From assembly GCF_002694385.1 (NCBI RefSeq), contig NZ_NZMB01000005.1, positions 254,435-301,877 on the forward strand: a stretch of 47,443 bases of DNA, read 5' to 3'. The position numbers and the translations under genes were made by a program. The notes beneath the pieces are model-generated. The model was not told where the DNA came from and made no database searches. It saw only the letters and a program-made list of their open reading frames with translations. This document shows positions 8,346 through 16,523 of this stretch, one piece after another (the stretch's first letter is position 1; every line of letters starts with the position of its first letter). Origin of the DNA: Sneathiella sp. (GTDB lineage Bacteria; Pseudomonadota; Alphaproteobacteria; Sneathiellales; Sneathiellaceae).

Positions 8346-9523
8346 TTGCTGCGTGGCGCCTCATCTGCGGTCGCCAGCGGTGTTTCGCCGATCCAGCCAA
8401 GCGCCGTGCGGATCACGTCCGGCATCGGGCGGCTGTAGCCGGTATCAATCTCGACAAGGCTGCTCATCCCGGCACGCAGGGGCAGTTCCTCTTGGCGCGC
8501 GTCGAGCCGGACCCGCACGGGAATACGCTGTACGACCTTGACCCAGTTGCCCGTGGCATTCTGCGGCGGGATGACGGAAAATTCCGCGCCGGTCGCCTGG
8601 GAAAGGCTTTCGACCGTGCCGTCCCATGTCTGGTCCGGATAGGTATCGACGGTGACCGTCACCTTTTGCCCCGGCCGGACATGGGTCAGGTCGGTTTCCT
8701 TGAAATTGGCTTCGATCCAGATGTCCCGGTCGGAGATCAGGCTCATGACCGCGCTGCTGAAGGCGCCGTTGCCAATCACCTGCTGGCCGATTTGCGGGGT
8801 ATTGCTGGCGATGCCGTCAAAAGGCGCGCGCACGACCGTGCGTTCCAGATCGAGCAATGCCTTGTCCTTGTCCGCCATGGCGGCAAGATAGAGGGCATGT
8901 TCCGCCACCGGAATATCCGGATTGCCGCCAAGCTGCGCCGTAATCTCGGAAATTTCCTGCTTGATGACATCGAGCTGCTGGCGCGCAACATCAAGATCAT
9001 GGCGGGTGGCGTCCAGCTTGCTGCGCGAGACGGCGCTACTGGCAATCAGCTTTTCCTGCCGCCCATATTCTTTCTGTGCGAAGGCGATATTGGTGCGGGC
9101 GAGGGCAAGTTCCCCCTGTTTCTGGCGATAATTGGCTTTCAGGCTGGCGATTTTGTCGCGGGCGTTGGCCAGGCCGGCCTCCGCCGCCGTGATGGCGATC
9201 CGGTAGGGGCGGTCATCAATACGGAACAGCTCGTCCCCCTTGGCGACATGTTGGTTCTCCCGGACAGACACACTGGCGATGAGGCCCGACACCTCGGCGG
9301 CAATTGAAACCTTGTCCGATTTCACATAGGCATTGTCGGTTTCGACGAACCGTCCGCCGGTGAAATAGAGATATCCGCCGACAAGAATCACCAGCAGCGG
9401 GCCCAGCAACAGCAGGGTATTACGAATTACCCGGGGTCTGTTTTTTACGATCGGCCGTGTTTCACTGGGCAATGAGGCCTCTTTCGTCTCGCTCATTTGT
9501 CCGTTATCGGTCTTGTTTTCCAT
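8342..9523 (-). CDS. emrA: HlyD/EmrA-family periplasmic adaptor subunit
   Basis: A 393-residue membrane-fusion protein that bridges the EmrB pump and an outer-membrane channel. It has a short cytoplasmic tail, one membrane span at about residues 33-53, then the biotinyl-lipoyl half motifs around V-S-V-R-E-N-Q-H-V-A-K-G-D-E-L-F-R-I-D and V-R-A-P-F-D-G-I-A-S-N. Between them lies a long coiled-coil hairpin rich in Ala, Lys and Gln. The beta-barrel domain follows near W-I-E-A-N-F-K-E-T-D-L, which is the EmrA hallmark. The start ATG overlaps the marR stop by one base (TAATG), so translation is coupled. Confidence 0.92.
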   Translation of the reverse strand: MENKTDNGQMSETKEASLPSETRPIVKNRPRVIRNTLLLLGPLLVILVGGYLYFTGGRFVETDNAYVKSDKVSIAAEVSGLIASVSVRENQHVAKGDELFRIDDRPYRIAITAAEAGLANARDKIASLKANYRQKQGELALARTNIAFAQKEYGRQEKLIASSAVSRSKLDATRHDLDVARQQLDVIKQEISEITAQLGGNPDIPVAEHALYLAAMADKDKALLDLERTVVRAPFDGIASNTPQIGQQVIGNGAFSSAVMSLISDRDIWIEANFKETDLTHVRPGQKVTVTVDTYPDQTWDGTVESLSQATGAEFSVIPPQNATGNWVKVVQRIPVRVRLDARQEELPLRAGMSSLVEIDTGYSRPMPDVIRTALGWIGETPLATADEAPRSK

Positions 9524-10020
9524 TAATAGGCTCTCTTCTTGGTATTGCTCGCGGAGTCGGGAAGGCTGTCGGCCTCTCCTTCAATCTGACTCTCGGCGCA
9601 CAACAGGCTCTGCTTGACCTGCTGCAGTGTGGCGATGAATTGATTACGCGCGTCATCGGTCAGGGCCATTGTCGCCTGCCGCTTTGTTTCTGCGGACATT
9701 TCCTGCATCTCGCGCAGCAGGGGCTCGGCCTTGTCTGTGAGATATAGCCGGATCGCGCGGCGGTCATTCGGGTCGGGCTGGCGGGAGACAAGGCCCGCTT
9801 CCTCCAGCCGGTCGATCAGGCGGGCGAGGGTGATGGGCTGAATTTCCAGCGTATCGGCCAGGGTGACCTGTTTCACCCCTTCCTGACGGCGCAAATAGGC
9901 GAGGGCCTGCCACTGGGCTTGCGACAGGCCGAGGTTCTGCGCCCGGCGATTGAAGTTGCGACGCATCAGGCGGGCAACATCATTGATCAGAAAGCCGATA
10001 CTCTCTTCCGGATTTTGCAT
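9523..10020 (-). CDS. MarR-family transcriptional repressor of the efflux operon
   Basis: A 165-residue winged-helix regulator. The DNA-binding region runs from L-S-Q-A-Q-W-Q-A-L-A-Y-L through V-T-L-A-D-T-L-E-I-Q-P-I-T-L-A-R-L-I-D-R-L-E to the wing D-P-N-D-R-R-A-I-R-L-Y-L-T, all as in MarR/EmrR. Longer starts are open up to 10077, but AAGGA lies eight bases before the ATG at 10020, and upstream bases form the promoter, so 10020 is chosen. As first gene of the marR-emrA-emrB unit it most likely represses its own operon and releases DNA when it binds a phenolic or other lipophilic ligand. A 14-base palindrome in the promoter is its probable operator. Confidence 0.9.
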   Translation of the reverse strand: MQNPEESIGFLINDVARLMRRNFNRRAQNLGLSQAQWQALAYLRRQEGVKQVTLADTLEIQPITLARLIDRLEEAGLVSRQPDPNDRRAIRLYLTDKAEPLLREMQEMSAETKRQATMALTDDARNQFIATLQQVKQSLLCAESQIEGEADSLPDSASNTKKRAY

Positions 10021-10029
10021 ATATGCGTT

Positions 10030-10042
10030 CCTTATATTAAGG
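10030..10042. promoter_or_regulatory. CCTTA-TAT-TAAGG inverted repeat over the marR ribosome binding site
   Basis: A perfect five-base inverted repeat with a three-base centre covers the AAGG of the ribosome binding site. It could be a second repressor half-site or a small RNA hairpin that limits translation. Evidence is symmetry only. Confidence 0.25.
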
Positions 10043-10049
10043 TTCATAT

Positions 10050-10077
10050 ATAATAAGTATAGTATACTATATTGCAA
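10050..10077 (-). promoter_or_regulatory. marR-emrAB promoter with palindromic operator in the spacer
   Basis: Reading the minus strand, TTGCAA (10077-10072) and TATTAT (10055-10050) make a -35/-10 pair with a 16-base spacer. The spacer contains a perfect 14-base palindrome TATAGTATACTATA (10071-10058). A MarR dimer bound there would block RNA polymerase, giving classic autorepression of the efflux operon. Confidence 0.65.
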
Positions 10078-10131
10078 GCCGGCATAATGTAATGCCGGTC
10101 ACATTTTCTCATAGTTCGCAGACGCAAAAGG

Positions 10132-10166
10132 AAAAGCCGCCACGGGATGACCCGGCGGCGGCTTTG
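10132..10166 (-). terminator. Rho-independent terminator after fadJ-like gene
   Basis: A nine-base-pair outer stem (AAAGCCGCC 10133-10141 with GGCGGCTTT 10157-10165) encloses a second CGGG/CCCG stem. On the minus strand it ends in GGCTTTTCCTTTT and lies about 30 bases after the stop of the FadJ-like gene. It separates this operon from the downstream marR promoter. Confidence 0.75.
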
Positions 10167-10191
10167 GTAGGTTTTTATAATATAATCAGAG

Positions 10192-12339
10192 CTATGCGGC
10201 TTTTTCTTTATCTTCCCGCAGCTTATCAAGCGCCGCGCTTGGCAAGGCGAAACGGTCGCCATAGGCTTCAGTGAGTTCGCCCGCACGTTTTGCGAAAGCC
10301 TCAACCCCGACACCCTGCACGAATTGTAGCGCGCCGCCCGTATAGGCCGGAAAACCAATCCCGAAAATGGAGCCGACATTGGCCTCCACTTCGTTGCGCA
10401 GAACCCCTTCGTTATAGCAGCGGAGGGTCTCGATCACCTGGCGGTAGATCAGCCGGTCTTCGACATCCTGCAAGGGGATGTCGCTGTTGCCGCGCGCAAA
10501 CTGCCGGATGCCTGGCCACAGACTTTTGCCGCCGTCCGCGCCATAGTCGTAGAAACCGCCGCCATACTGACGGCCGCCGCGCTCCATTTCGACCATTTTG
10601 TGAGTGACAGCGACGGTCGCGGTCATGTCCGCGGGATAGCCGTCTGTCACGCCGAGACGCTGATCCAGCACCTGATGGGTATCATAGACCTTCTTCTGCA
10701 GGATCAGGCTGACTTCATCGGAAACGGCGAGGGGGCCGACCGGCATCCCGGCGAGCCAGGCCGCCCGCTCGATCAGGACCGGATCAACCCCGTCGATGAC
10801 GAGGCTCGCCCCTTCGTCGGTATAGGTGCCAAACACGCGGGAAGTGAAGAAGCCGCGGCTGTCATTGACGATGATCGGGGTCTTGCCGATCTGCATGACA
10901 TAGTCATAGGCCTTGCGCACCGTTTCCTCGCTGGTTTTCTCACCAACAATCAGTTCAACGAGTTGCATCTTGTCGACGGGGGAGAAGAAATGAATGCCGA
11001 TGAAACGGCTCGGGTCCGGACAGCTTTCGGCCAGCAGGGAAATCGGCAGTGTCGAGGTGTTGGAGCCATAGATACCCGTGTCCCCGAGCTGTTTGAAGGT
11101 GGCGGGAATGACCTTTTCCTTGAGGGCGATATCTTCAAACACCGCTTCGATGATGATGTCGGCTCCTTTGTAGTCGGCATCATTTTCCGTCGGCTTGATC
11201 CGGTCGAGAAGGGCTTTGCCTTTCGCTTCATCCATCTGGCCGCGTTTGATGCCCTTGGTCACCAGCCCTTCGGAATAGGCCTTGCCTTTTTCCGCCTTGG
11301 CGATGTCCATATCCTTCAGCCAGGCGGGCAGGCCGCGTGCGGCATGGGCGAAGGCAATTCCGGCACCCATCATCCCGGCACCGAGGATAGCAGAGGAGCC
11401 TGCCTGCCAGCGATCTCCCGCGGGGCGATGCTTGCCGTTCTTGATGCCGTTCAGGCCAAAGAAAAAGGTTCCGATGGCGGCCCGCGCCTCCGGCGTCGTG
11501 ATCAGCTTGCAAATTCCCCGACTTTCGGCGCGCAGCGCGCTATCGAAACCCATACGCATGGAGTTGACGGCGATATCGAGGATTTTTTCCGGCGCGGGCA
11601 TCCGTCCGCGGGTTTTCTTGTAAAGCAGTGTCGGGGCGACTACAGTGGTCATGCGCACATTCGGCGCATCCGCATTGCCGCCCGGATATTTGAATCCCTT
11701 GCGATCCCAGGGCTGCGCCGCGGCATCGGGGTTTGCCTTGATCCAGGCTTTTGCCGCGGGAACCAGCTGTTCTTCCGCCCCGACCATCTCATCAACCATG
11801 CCTTCTTTCAGGGCGTCGGCTGGTTTGGCGGGCTTGCCTTCCAGCAGGCGCGGCAGAGCTTTTTCAAGGCCGAGCAAAGCGGTCAGGCGCACCACACCGC
11901 CCGCGCCCGGCAACAGACCGAGCGTCACTTCCGGCAGACCGACAATGGCCTTCGGATTATCCACAACGATGCGCCGGTTGCAGGCGAGGCAAAGCTCATA
12001 CCCGCCGCCGAGCGCCGCGCCGTTGATCGCCGCGACAACGGGGACCGGCAGTTTCTCGATCCGCCGGAAATAGCCTTTCGACTTTTCGATATAGACGAAG
12101 AAATCCGCGCTCGTCGTGCCGGTATCGAGGATGGAGTTAAGGTCCGCCCCGGCAAAAAAGGTATTCTTGGCGGAGGCGATAACAACGCCGGTCAGTCCGT
12201 CTTCTGCCTCCAGCCGGGAGATGGTCTCACTCATGAAGCCGTCATAGGCGTCGCTCATGGTATTTGCCGATTGACCCGGCATGTCCATCGTGATGGTGAC
12301 AATGCCGTCGGCGTCTTTTTCATAAATAAATCCGGTCAT
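10192..12339 (-). CDS. fadJ: Bifunctional enoyl-CoA hydratase / 3-hydroxyacyl-CoA dehydrogenase
   Basis: A 715-residue trifunctional-type beta-oxidation alpha subunit that hydrates enoyl-CoA and oxidises the 3-hydroxyacyl-CoA with NAD. The N-terminal crotonase domain (1-190) shows the oxyanion-hole F-A-G-A-D-L and G-A-A-L-G-G-G-Y-E, with the two catalytic glutamates at residues 115 and 137. The dehydrogenase domain has the NAD motif G-A-G-M-M-G-A-G at 320-327 and the I-H-F-F-S-P-V-D catalytic His segment. Its length is like FadB/FadJ. Start at 12339 is chosen because AGGGGG lies seven bases upstream; a longer frame to 12399 would overlap the thiolase. It follows the thiolase gene by 11 bases in one operon. 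FadB and FadJ cannot be cleanly separated here. Confidence 0.9.
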   Translation of the reverse strand: MTGFIYEKDADGIVTITMDMPGQSANTMSDAYDGFMSETISRLEAEDGLTGVVIASAKNTFFAGADLNSILDTGTTSADFFVYIEKSKGYFRRIEKLPVPVVAAINGAALGGGYELCLACNRRIVVDNPKAIVGLPEVTLGLLPGAGGVVRLTALLGLEKALPRLLEGKPAKPADALKEGMVDEMVGAEEQLVPAAKAWIKANPDAAAQPWDRKGFKYPGGNADAPNVRMTTVVAPTLLYKKTRGRMPAPEKILDIAVNSMRMGFDSALRAESRGICKLITTPEARAAIGTFFFGLNGIKNGKHRPAGDRWQAGSSAILGAGMMGAGIAFAHAARGLPAWLKDMDIAKAEKGKAYSEGLVTKGIKRGQMDEAKGKALLDRIKPTENDADYKGADIIIEAVFEDIALKEKVIPATFKQLGDTGIYGSNTSTLPISLLAESCPDPSRFIGIHFFSPVDKMQLVELIVGEKTSEETVRKAYDYVMQIGKTPIIVNDSRGFFTSRVFGTYTDEGASLVIDGVDPVLIERAAWLAGMPVGPLAVSDEVSLILQKKVYDTHQVLDQRLGVTDGYPADMTATVAVTHKMVEMERGGRQYGGGFYDYGADGGKSLWPGIRQFARGNSDIPLQDVEDRLIYRQVIETLRCYNEGVLRNEVEANVGSIFGIGFPAYTGGALQFVQGVGVEAFAKRAGELTEAYGDRFALPSAALDKLREDKEKAA

Positions 12340-12350
12340 TTCGTGTCCCC

Positions 12351-13559
12351 CTACACACGTTCGATGATGGAGGCGATGCCCATGCCGCCGCCGACACACA
12401 TGCAGATCAGCGCCCGCTTCAGCTTGCGCCGCTCCAGCTCGTCGAGCATGGTCGAGACGAGACAGCCGCCGGTGGCGCCGAGCGGATGGCCCATGGCGAT
12501 GGCGCCGCCAACCACATTCAGCTTCTCGTCCGGCACATTGAGGTCCTTTTGCAAGCGCAGCGCGACGGAGGCAAAGGCCTCGTTGATTTCCACAAGGTCG
12601 ATATCGTCCATGGTTAGCCCCGCTTTGGCGAGCGCCTTTTTCGACGCCGGGCCGGGGCCGGTCAGCATGATGGTCGGGTCCGTCGCGGTGAGGGCGATGG
12701 AAACAACCCGCCCGCGCGGGTTAAGGCCAAGATCCTTGCCCGCCGCCTCGTTCCCGAGCAGGATCAGCGATGCGCCATCCACAATGCCGGAGGAATTACC
12801 CGGCGTATGCACATGGTTGATCCGCTCCACATGCGGATAGCGGGCGAGGGCGACGTCATCATAGCCCATGGCGCCGGGCCCCATGAAGCTTGGCTTCAGA
12901 CTGCCGAGCGCCTGCATATCGGTGTCGGGCTTGATGAAGTCATCCCGCTCCAGAATGACGAGGCCGTTTTCATCACGAACCGGCACGACGGAGCGATCGA
13001 ACCAGCCGTTATCGCGCGCCTGGGCGGCGAGCTTCTGGCTGCGGACGGCGAACTGGTCCACATCATCGCGGTTCCAGCCTTCGATGGTGGCGATCAGGTC
13101 GGCGCCGATGCCCTGCGGCACGAAACCGGTTTTGAGCACGGTTTCCGGATCCTCCGCGAAGGGGCCACCGTCGCTGCCCATGGGCACCCGGCTCATGCTC
13201 TCGAAGCCGCCCGCGCAGACAAGATCTTCCCAGCCGCTGGCGATTTTTGCCGCCGCCGTGTTGAAGGTATCAAGGCCGGAGGCGCAGAAACGGTTGAGCT
13301 GCGCGCCCGGGACGCTTTCATCCCATCCGGCGGCCTGCAGGGCGATTTTCGGTAGCACGGCCCCCTGTTCCATAACCGGTGCGACACAGCCCATCATCAC
13401 GTCATCGACACGCGCGGTATCCAGATCATGGCGCTGCTGCATTTCATGAAGCAGGGTGGTGACAAGCTGAATGGGTTTGACTTCATTAAGCGATCCATCC
13501 GCCTTGCCCTTTGAGCGGGGCGTGCGAATGGCGTCATAGATATAGGCGGCTTCGGCCAT
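12351..13559 (-). CDS. Acetyl-CoA C-acyltransferase (thiolase), beta-oxidation
   Basis: A 402-residue thiolase that cleaves 3-ketoacyl-CoA with CoA. The nucleophilic Cys is Cys92 in N-R-F-C-A-S-G-L; the His motif is N-E-A-F-A, and the [14 protein letters not shown] and C-M-C-V-G-G-G-M-G motifs near the C-terminus complete the active site. AGGAG precedes the ATG with good spacing. It is first in the operon with the FadJ-like gene, so the two likely form the multienzyme alpha/beta complex. A FadI/FadA role fits better than acetoacetyl-CoA thiolase because of the partner, but sequence alone does not settle this. Confidence 0.9.
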   Translation of the reverse strand: MAEAAYIYDAIRTPRSKGKADGSLNEVKPIQLVTTLLHEMQQRHDLDTARVDDVMMGCVAPVMEQGAVLPKIALQAAGWDESVPGAQLNRFCASGLDTFNTAAAKIASGWEDLVCAGGFESMSRVPMGSDGGPFAEDPETVLKTGFVPQGIGADLIATIEGWNRDDVDQFAVRSQKLAAQARDNGWFDRSVVPVRDENGLVILERDDFIKPDTDMQALGSLKPSFMGPGAMGYDDVALARYPHVERINHVHTPGNSSGIVDGASLILLGNEAAGKDLGLNPRGRVVSIALTATDPTIMLTGPGPASKKALAKAGLTMDDIDLVEINEAFASVALRLQKDLNVPDEKLNVVGGAIAMGHPLGATGGCLVSTMLDELERRKLKRALICMCVGGGMGIASIIERV

Positions 13560-13605
13560 TGATGTTCTCCTGAGGGGGGTTCCCGCGACCTGTTAGTTCT
13601 GATGA

Positions 13606-13628
13606 TTGTGTTATGTGATCGTACACAA
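13606..13628. promoter_or_regulatory. Candidate operator upstream of the thiolase-fadJ operon
   Basis: TTGTGT (13606-13611) and ACACAA (13623-13628) are exact inverted arms 11 bases apart in the promoter gap, about 47 bases before the thiolase start. Spacing of about 17 bases between arm starts fits a dimeric GntR- or TetR-type regulator of fatty acid oxidation. No known FadR or PsrA consensus was matched. Confidence 0.35.
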
Positions 13629-13726
13629 GTTTATGCCCGGCGCCCGGATGGCGTCAATGCACATAAACGAATGCTGATGTATGCCGCATCGGTCCGCGAG
13701 AAAGCGCCCGGTCGGAGGTGTGATGT

Positions 13727-14722
13727 CTATTCCCCGGAAGGATAGAGGCCGAGCATGCGCGCCTTCTGACGTAGCAGGGTTGCCACAACATCAATGGTGG
13801 GCGTTTTCCGGTCCGCGAGGATCGCAAGCTCCTGCAGGGCGGTCAGCAGCGTATCAATCTCCATCTGCCGCCCGTTTTCCAGATCGACCAGCATGGATGT
13901 CTTGTGCGGACCGACCTTGGAGGCCTGATCAAGACGCGTATCCACATCAATGTCGAAGCGGGTTCCGAAGGCTTCGGCGATGCTCTGTCCTTCGATCATC
14001 ATCTGGCGGGCGAGGGCGCGCACTTCCGGCTCCCGCGTGATGCGGTCAAGGGTCGAACCGGTCAGCGCCGAGATGGGATTGAAACTGAGATTGCCCCACA
14101 GCTTGACCCAGATGTCGGAGCGGATGTCAGGCCGCACCGGCGCATCGAGGCCCGCCGATTGCAGCAGACGCGAGAGCTGCTCCGCCCGCTCGGTTATTTC
14201 TCCCGTTGGCTCCCCCAGCAGAAAGCGCAGCCCGTTCATATGGTCGATCACGCCGGGTTCGCGAATGGCGGCCGCCTGATAGATAACGGCGCCGATCACC
14301 CGCTCGGGCCCGATCCCCTGCCACAGCAAGTCGCCGGGGTCGGTCGCGGGAATGCGCCGGTTGCTGAGCGCGCCCTCAAGCCCGAAGCAATACCACCAGG
14401 GAATGCCGTTCTGCGCCGTCACCACCACCGTTTCGGAATGCAACAGATGCTGGAGCTGATCGAGGATTGGCGCAACGGAGTAGGTTTTGAGGGCGATGAT
14501 CACATAATCCTGCGGCCCGAGGTCGGCCGGATTGTCGGTCGCGCGGATGTCCTTGATGGTGAAATTACCGGCGACACCCTCGATGCGAAGCCCCTTTTCC
14601 CGGATCGCCGCCAGATGCGGCCCGCGAGCAATGAGGGAAACGTCCGCTTCCCCTTTTTTTGCCAGCAATGCCCCGGCGATGCCGCCGATGGCTCCGGCGC
14701 CATAAATACAGATTTTGGTCAT
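13727..14722 (-). CDS. 2-dehydropantoate 2-reductase family (PanE/ApbA-like) oxidoreductase
   Basis: A 331-residue NADP-dependent reductase of the ketopantoate reductase fold. The N-terminal dinucleotide motif I-C-I-Y-G-A-G-A-I-G-G-I-A-G begins at residue 4; a typical K-T-Y segment is near residue 80, and the C-terminal helical domain holds K-L-W-G-N-L-S-F-N-P-I-S-A-L and the late K-T-S-M-L-V-D-L-E-N-G-R. In pantothenate synthesis the family reduces 2-dehydropantoate to pantoate, but paralogues act on other 2-keto acids. It lies two bases after the stop of the acyl-CoA ligase, so the pair probably serves one catabolic pathway rather than CoA synthesis; hence no panE symbol is given. Confidence 0.8.
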   Translation of the reverse strand: MTKICIYGAGAIGGIAGALLAKKGEADVSLIARGPHLAAIREKGLRIEGVAGNFTIKDIRATDNPADLGPQDYVIIALKTYSVAPILDQLQHLLHSETVVVTAQNGIPWWYCFGLEGALSNRRIPATDPGDLLWQGIGPERVIGAVIYQAAAIREPGVIDHMNGLRFLLGEPTGEITERAEQLSRLLQSAGLDAPVRPDIRSDIWVKLWGNLSFNPISALTGSTLDRITREPEVRALARQMMIEGQSIAEAFGTRFDIDVDTRLDQASKVGPHKTSMLVDLENGRQMEIDTLLTALQELAILADRKTPTIDVVATLLRQKARMLGLYPSGE

Positions 14723-14724
14723 TT

Positions 14725-16329
14725 TCAGCCTCTTTTTTCTGCCTCGATGGCGGGCAGGCGTGTCCGCAATTCATTCTTGGCGATTTTTTCAAGGGTTGAC
14801 CTTGGGAAATCTTCAACGACGATTACCGAGCGCACAACCTTGAAATCGGCAAGGTTTTGGCGGCAGACATCGATGATCTGCGTTTCAAGATCATCCGGCG
14901 CGCCCGGATTGGGGCGGACAAAGACGACGGGCACTTCATCCAGCATATAATGCTTCTGCCCGACGACGGCGCATTCCTTGACCCAGCCGGTTTCCATAAT
15001 TACGGTCTCAATCTCGGAGGCGGCGACATTCTCCGCGCCGATTTTCAGCATGTCCTTTTCCCGGTCCCCGAAGAAGAGATTGCCATTTTCATGCATGCGC
15101 ACGTAATCGCCGGTCTCGAACCAGCCGTCCGCATCGAAGGATTTGGCATTGGCTTCGGGGTTTTTGTAATATTCCTTGAACAGATTGACCCCGCGCGTCC
15201 CCCGGATATAGAGAAGGCCGCGCTCGCCCGGTTTGATATGCGCCCCGGTTTCCGGATCGCGGATGTCGATTTCAAAACCCGGGGAAACACGGCCGATTGT
15301 CGCTCCCGTTCCCGGATGGTCCATATCTGTGACAATCCCGTGCGTGATGGTTTCCGTCATGCCCCACCAGCCAAGCATCTTTATTGAAAATTTTTCCATG
15401 GCGGCCGGAATGCGGGTGCCGGCGCCCCAGACGCGGAAGCTATGTTCTGCCGGTGGCTCCTGCGCCAGCAGGGCGTTGACGCAGAAATGGATGATGGAGG
15501 CCCAGCTGCATTTGTTGCGGATGGCCACATCCCAGAATCGGGAGGCGGAAAATTTCGGCTGCAGGACCAGAGTTCCGCCGATCCAGAGGCTGCTCAGCAT
15601 GGAATAGCTTTGCGCGTTGGTGTGAAACAGCGGCAGAAAGCATTGGCAGATATCTTCATGTCGCAGCCGGATATGGGCAACATTCATCTGTGCGCCCCAG
15701 AGGGCGTTGGCATGGGTCCATAGAACGGCCTTCGGGCGCGAGGTGGTGCCGGACGTGAACTGGACCCCAAGATCGGCGAAGGGCTCGACCGGCCGGTCGG
15801 GGCAGGGGCTCTGTTCCGCCAGCATCTCGGCAAAGGGGACATGGGCGATATTCTCCGGAATTTTCGCGTCCTCTCCCGCGTTATTGTCCGTGAGGACAAG
15901 AAACTTGATGTTCGGTGCGGAGGAGGAAACCAGCTCCGCGAAGGACGGTTGCGTAATGGCGGCGACAATCTCCGCATGATCGGCGAAATAGATCATGTCG
16001 CGGGCGACCGACCGGGTATTGGTGGACACTGCCACGGCGCCGATACGGGCGCAGGCGAACCAGGAAATCATAAACTCGGGGCTGTTATCCAGATGCAGCA
16101 TCACCTTGTCGCCCTTCATGACGCCGCGTGTGTGAAGGGCGGCGCCGACACGTTCCACCTCGGCGCTGAAGCGTGCATAAGTATAGGTTTCGGGTGCCTT
16201 GTCAAATGCCTCCCAGATCAGGAACGGCTTGTCGGGGCAGCGCTCCACCCACTGGCGCAGCAGCCAGGGAATATCCCGCCCTTCGATCATGGCTTTGTGT
16301 GATTGTTCTATTTTGCTGAATAAGGTCAT
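14725..16329 (-). CDS. ATP-dependent acyl-CoA ligase, CaiC-like (AMP-forming)
   Basis: A 534-residue ANL-superfamily enzyme that activates a carboxylic acid as acyl-AMP and transfers it to CoA. The P-loop-like A3 motif is F-T-S-G-T-T-S-R-P-K, motif A5 is G-W-W-G-M-T-E-T, motif A8 lies at G-W-F-E-T-G-D-Y-V, and the C-terminal A10 lysine is in S-T-L-E-K-I-A-K-N-E-L. The overall pattern resembles crotonobetaine/carnitine-CoA ligases, which take short polar acids. It is the first gene of a two-gene unit with the PanE-like reductase. The true substrate is not evident. Confidence 0.85.
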   Translation of the reverse strand: MTLFSKIEQSHKAMIEGRDIPWLLRQWVERCPDKPFLIWEAFDKAPETYTYARFSAEVERVGAALHTRGVMKGDKVMLHLDNSPEFMISWFACARIGAVAVSTNTRSVARDMIYFADHAEIVAAITQPSFAELVSSSAPNIKFLVLTDNNAGEDAKIPENIAHVPFAEMLAEQSPCPDRPVEPFADLGVQFTSGTTSRPKAVLWTHANALWGAQMNVAHIRLRHEDICQCFLPLFHTNAQSYSMLSSLWIGGTLVLQPKFSASRFWDVAIRNKCSWASIIHFCVNALLAQEPPAEHSFRVWGAGTRIPAAMEKFSIKMLGWWGMTETITHGIVTDMDHPGTGATIGRVSPGFEIDIRDPETGAHIKPGERGLLYIRGTRGVNLFKEYYKNPEANAKSFDADGWFETGDYVRMHENGNLFFGDREKDMLKIGAENVAASEIETVIMETGWVKECAVVGQKHYMLDEVPVVFVRPNPGAPDDLETQIIDVCRQNLADFKVVRSVIVVEDFPRSTLEKIAKNELRTRLPAIEAEKRG

Positions 16330-16449
16330 GCCGGCTTCCCCTGTTTTTATTTTTGCCGATCATAAAAAGGAACGGCGGCAAATACCAGCATCCGTTAAAG
16401 GCCATGTGCGTTTTTACCGATATCACGAAGACGGGGATGAAGGGCGCAT

Positions 16450-16465
16450 AGTGTCGCTTGACACT
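16450..16465. promoter_or_regulatory. Inverted repeat with embedded -35 box upstream of the AMP phosphorylase operon
   Basis: AGTGTC-GCTT-GACACT is a perfect six-base inverted repeat, four bases apart. Its right half contains TTGACA (16458-16463), an ideal -35 hexamer, so a bound regulator would compete with or position RNA polymerase. The gap also separates this operon from the divergent acyl-CoA ligase. No clear -10 follows at 17 bases, which fits an activator-dependent promoter. Confidence 0.4.
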
Positions 16466-16523
16466 CATTCATCAGCCAGAACAAACTGCGGAAGGAGACA
16501 TAGCAGCGGGGTCCATCACGAAG

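Noticed and set aside
10600-12840. Plus-strand open frame of 746 codons
   Set aside because: It is antisense to the fadJ-like and thiolase genes, whose motifs are intact, so it is a shadow.
16458-16523. TTG start that would extend the AMP phosphorylase by 22 codons
   Set aside because: The TTG is the first half of a perfect -35 hexamer within an inverted repeat, and the domain begins right after the ATG at 16524.
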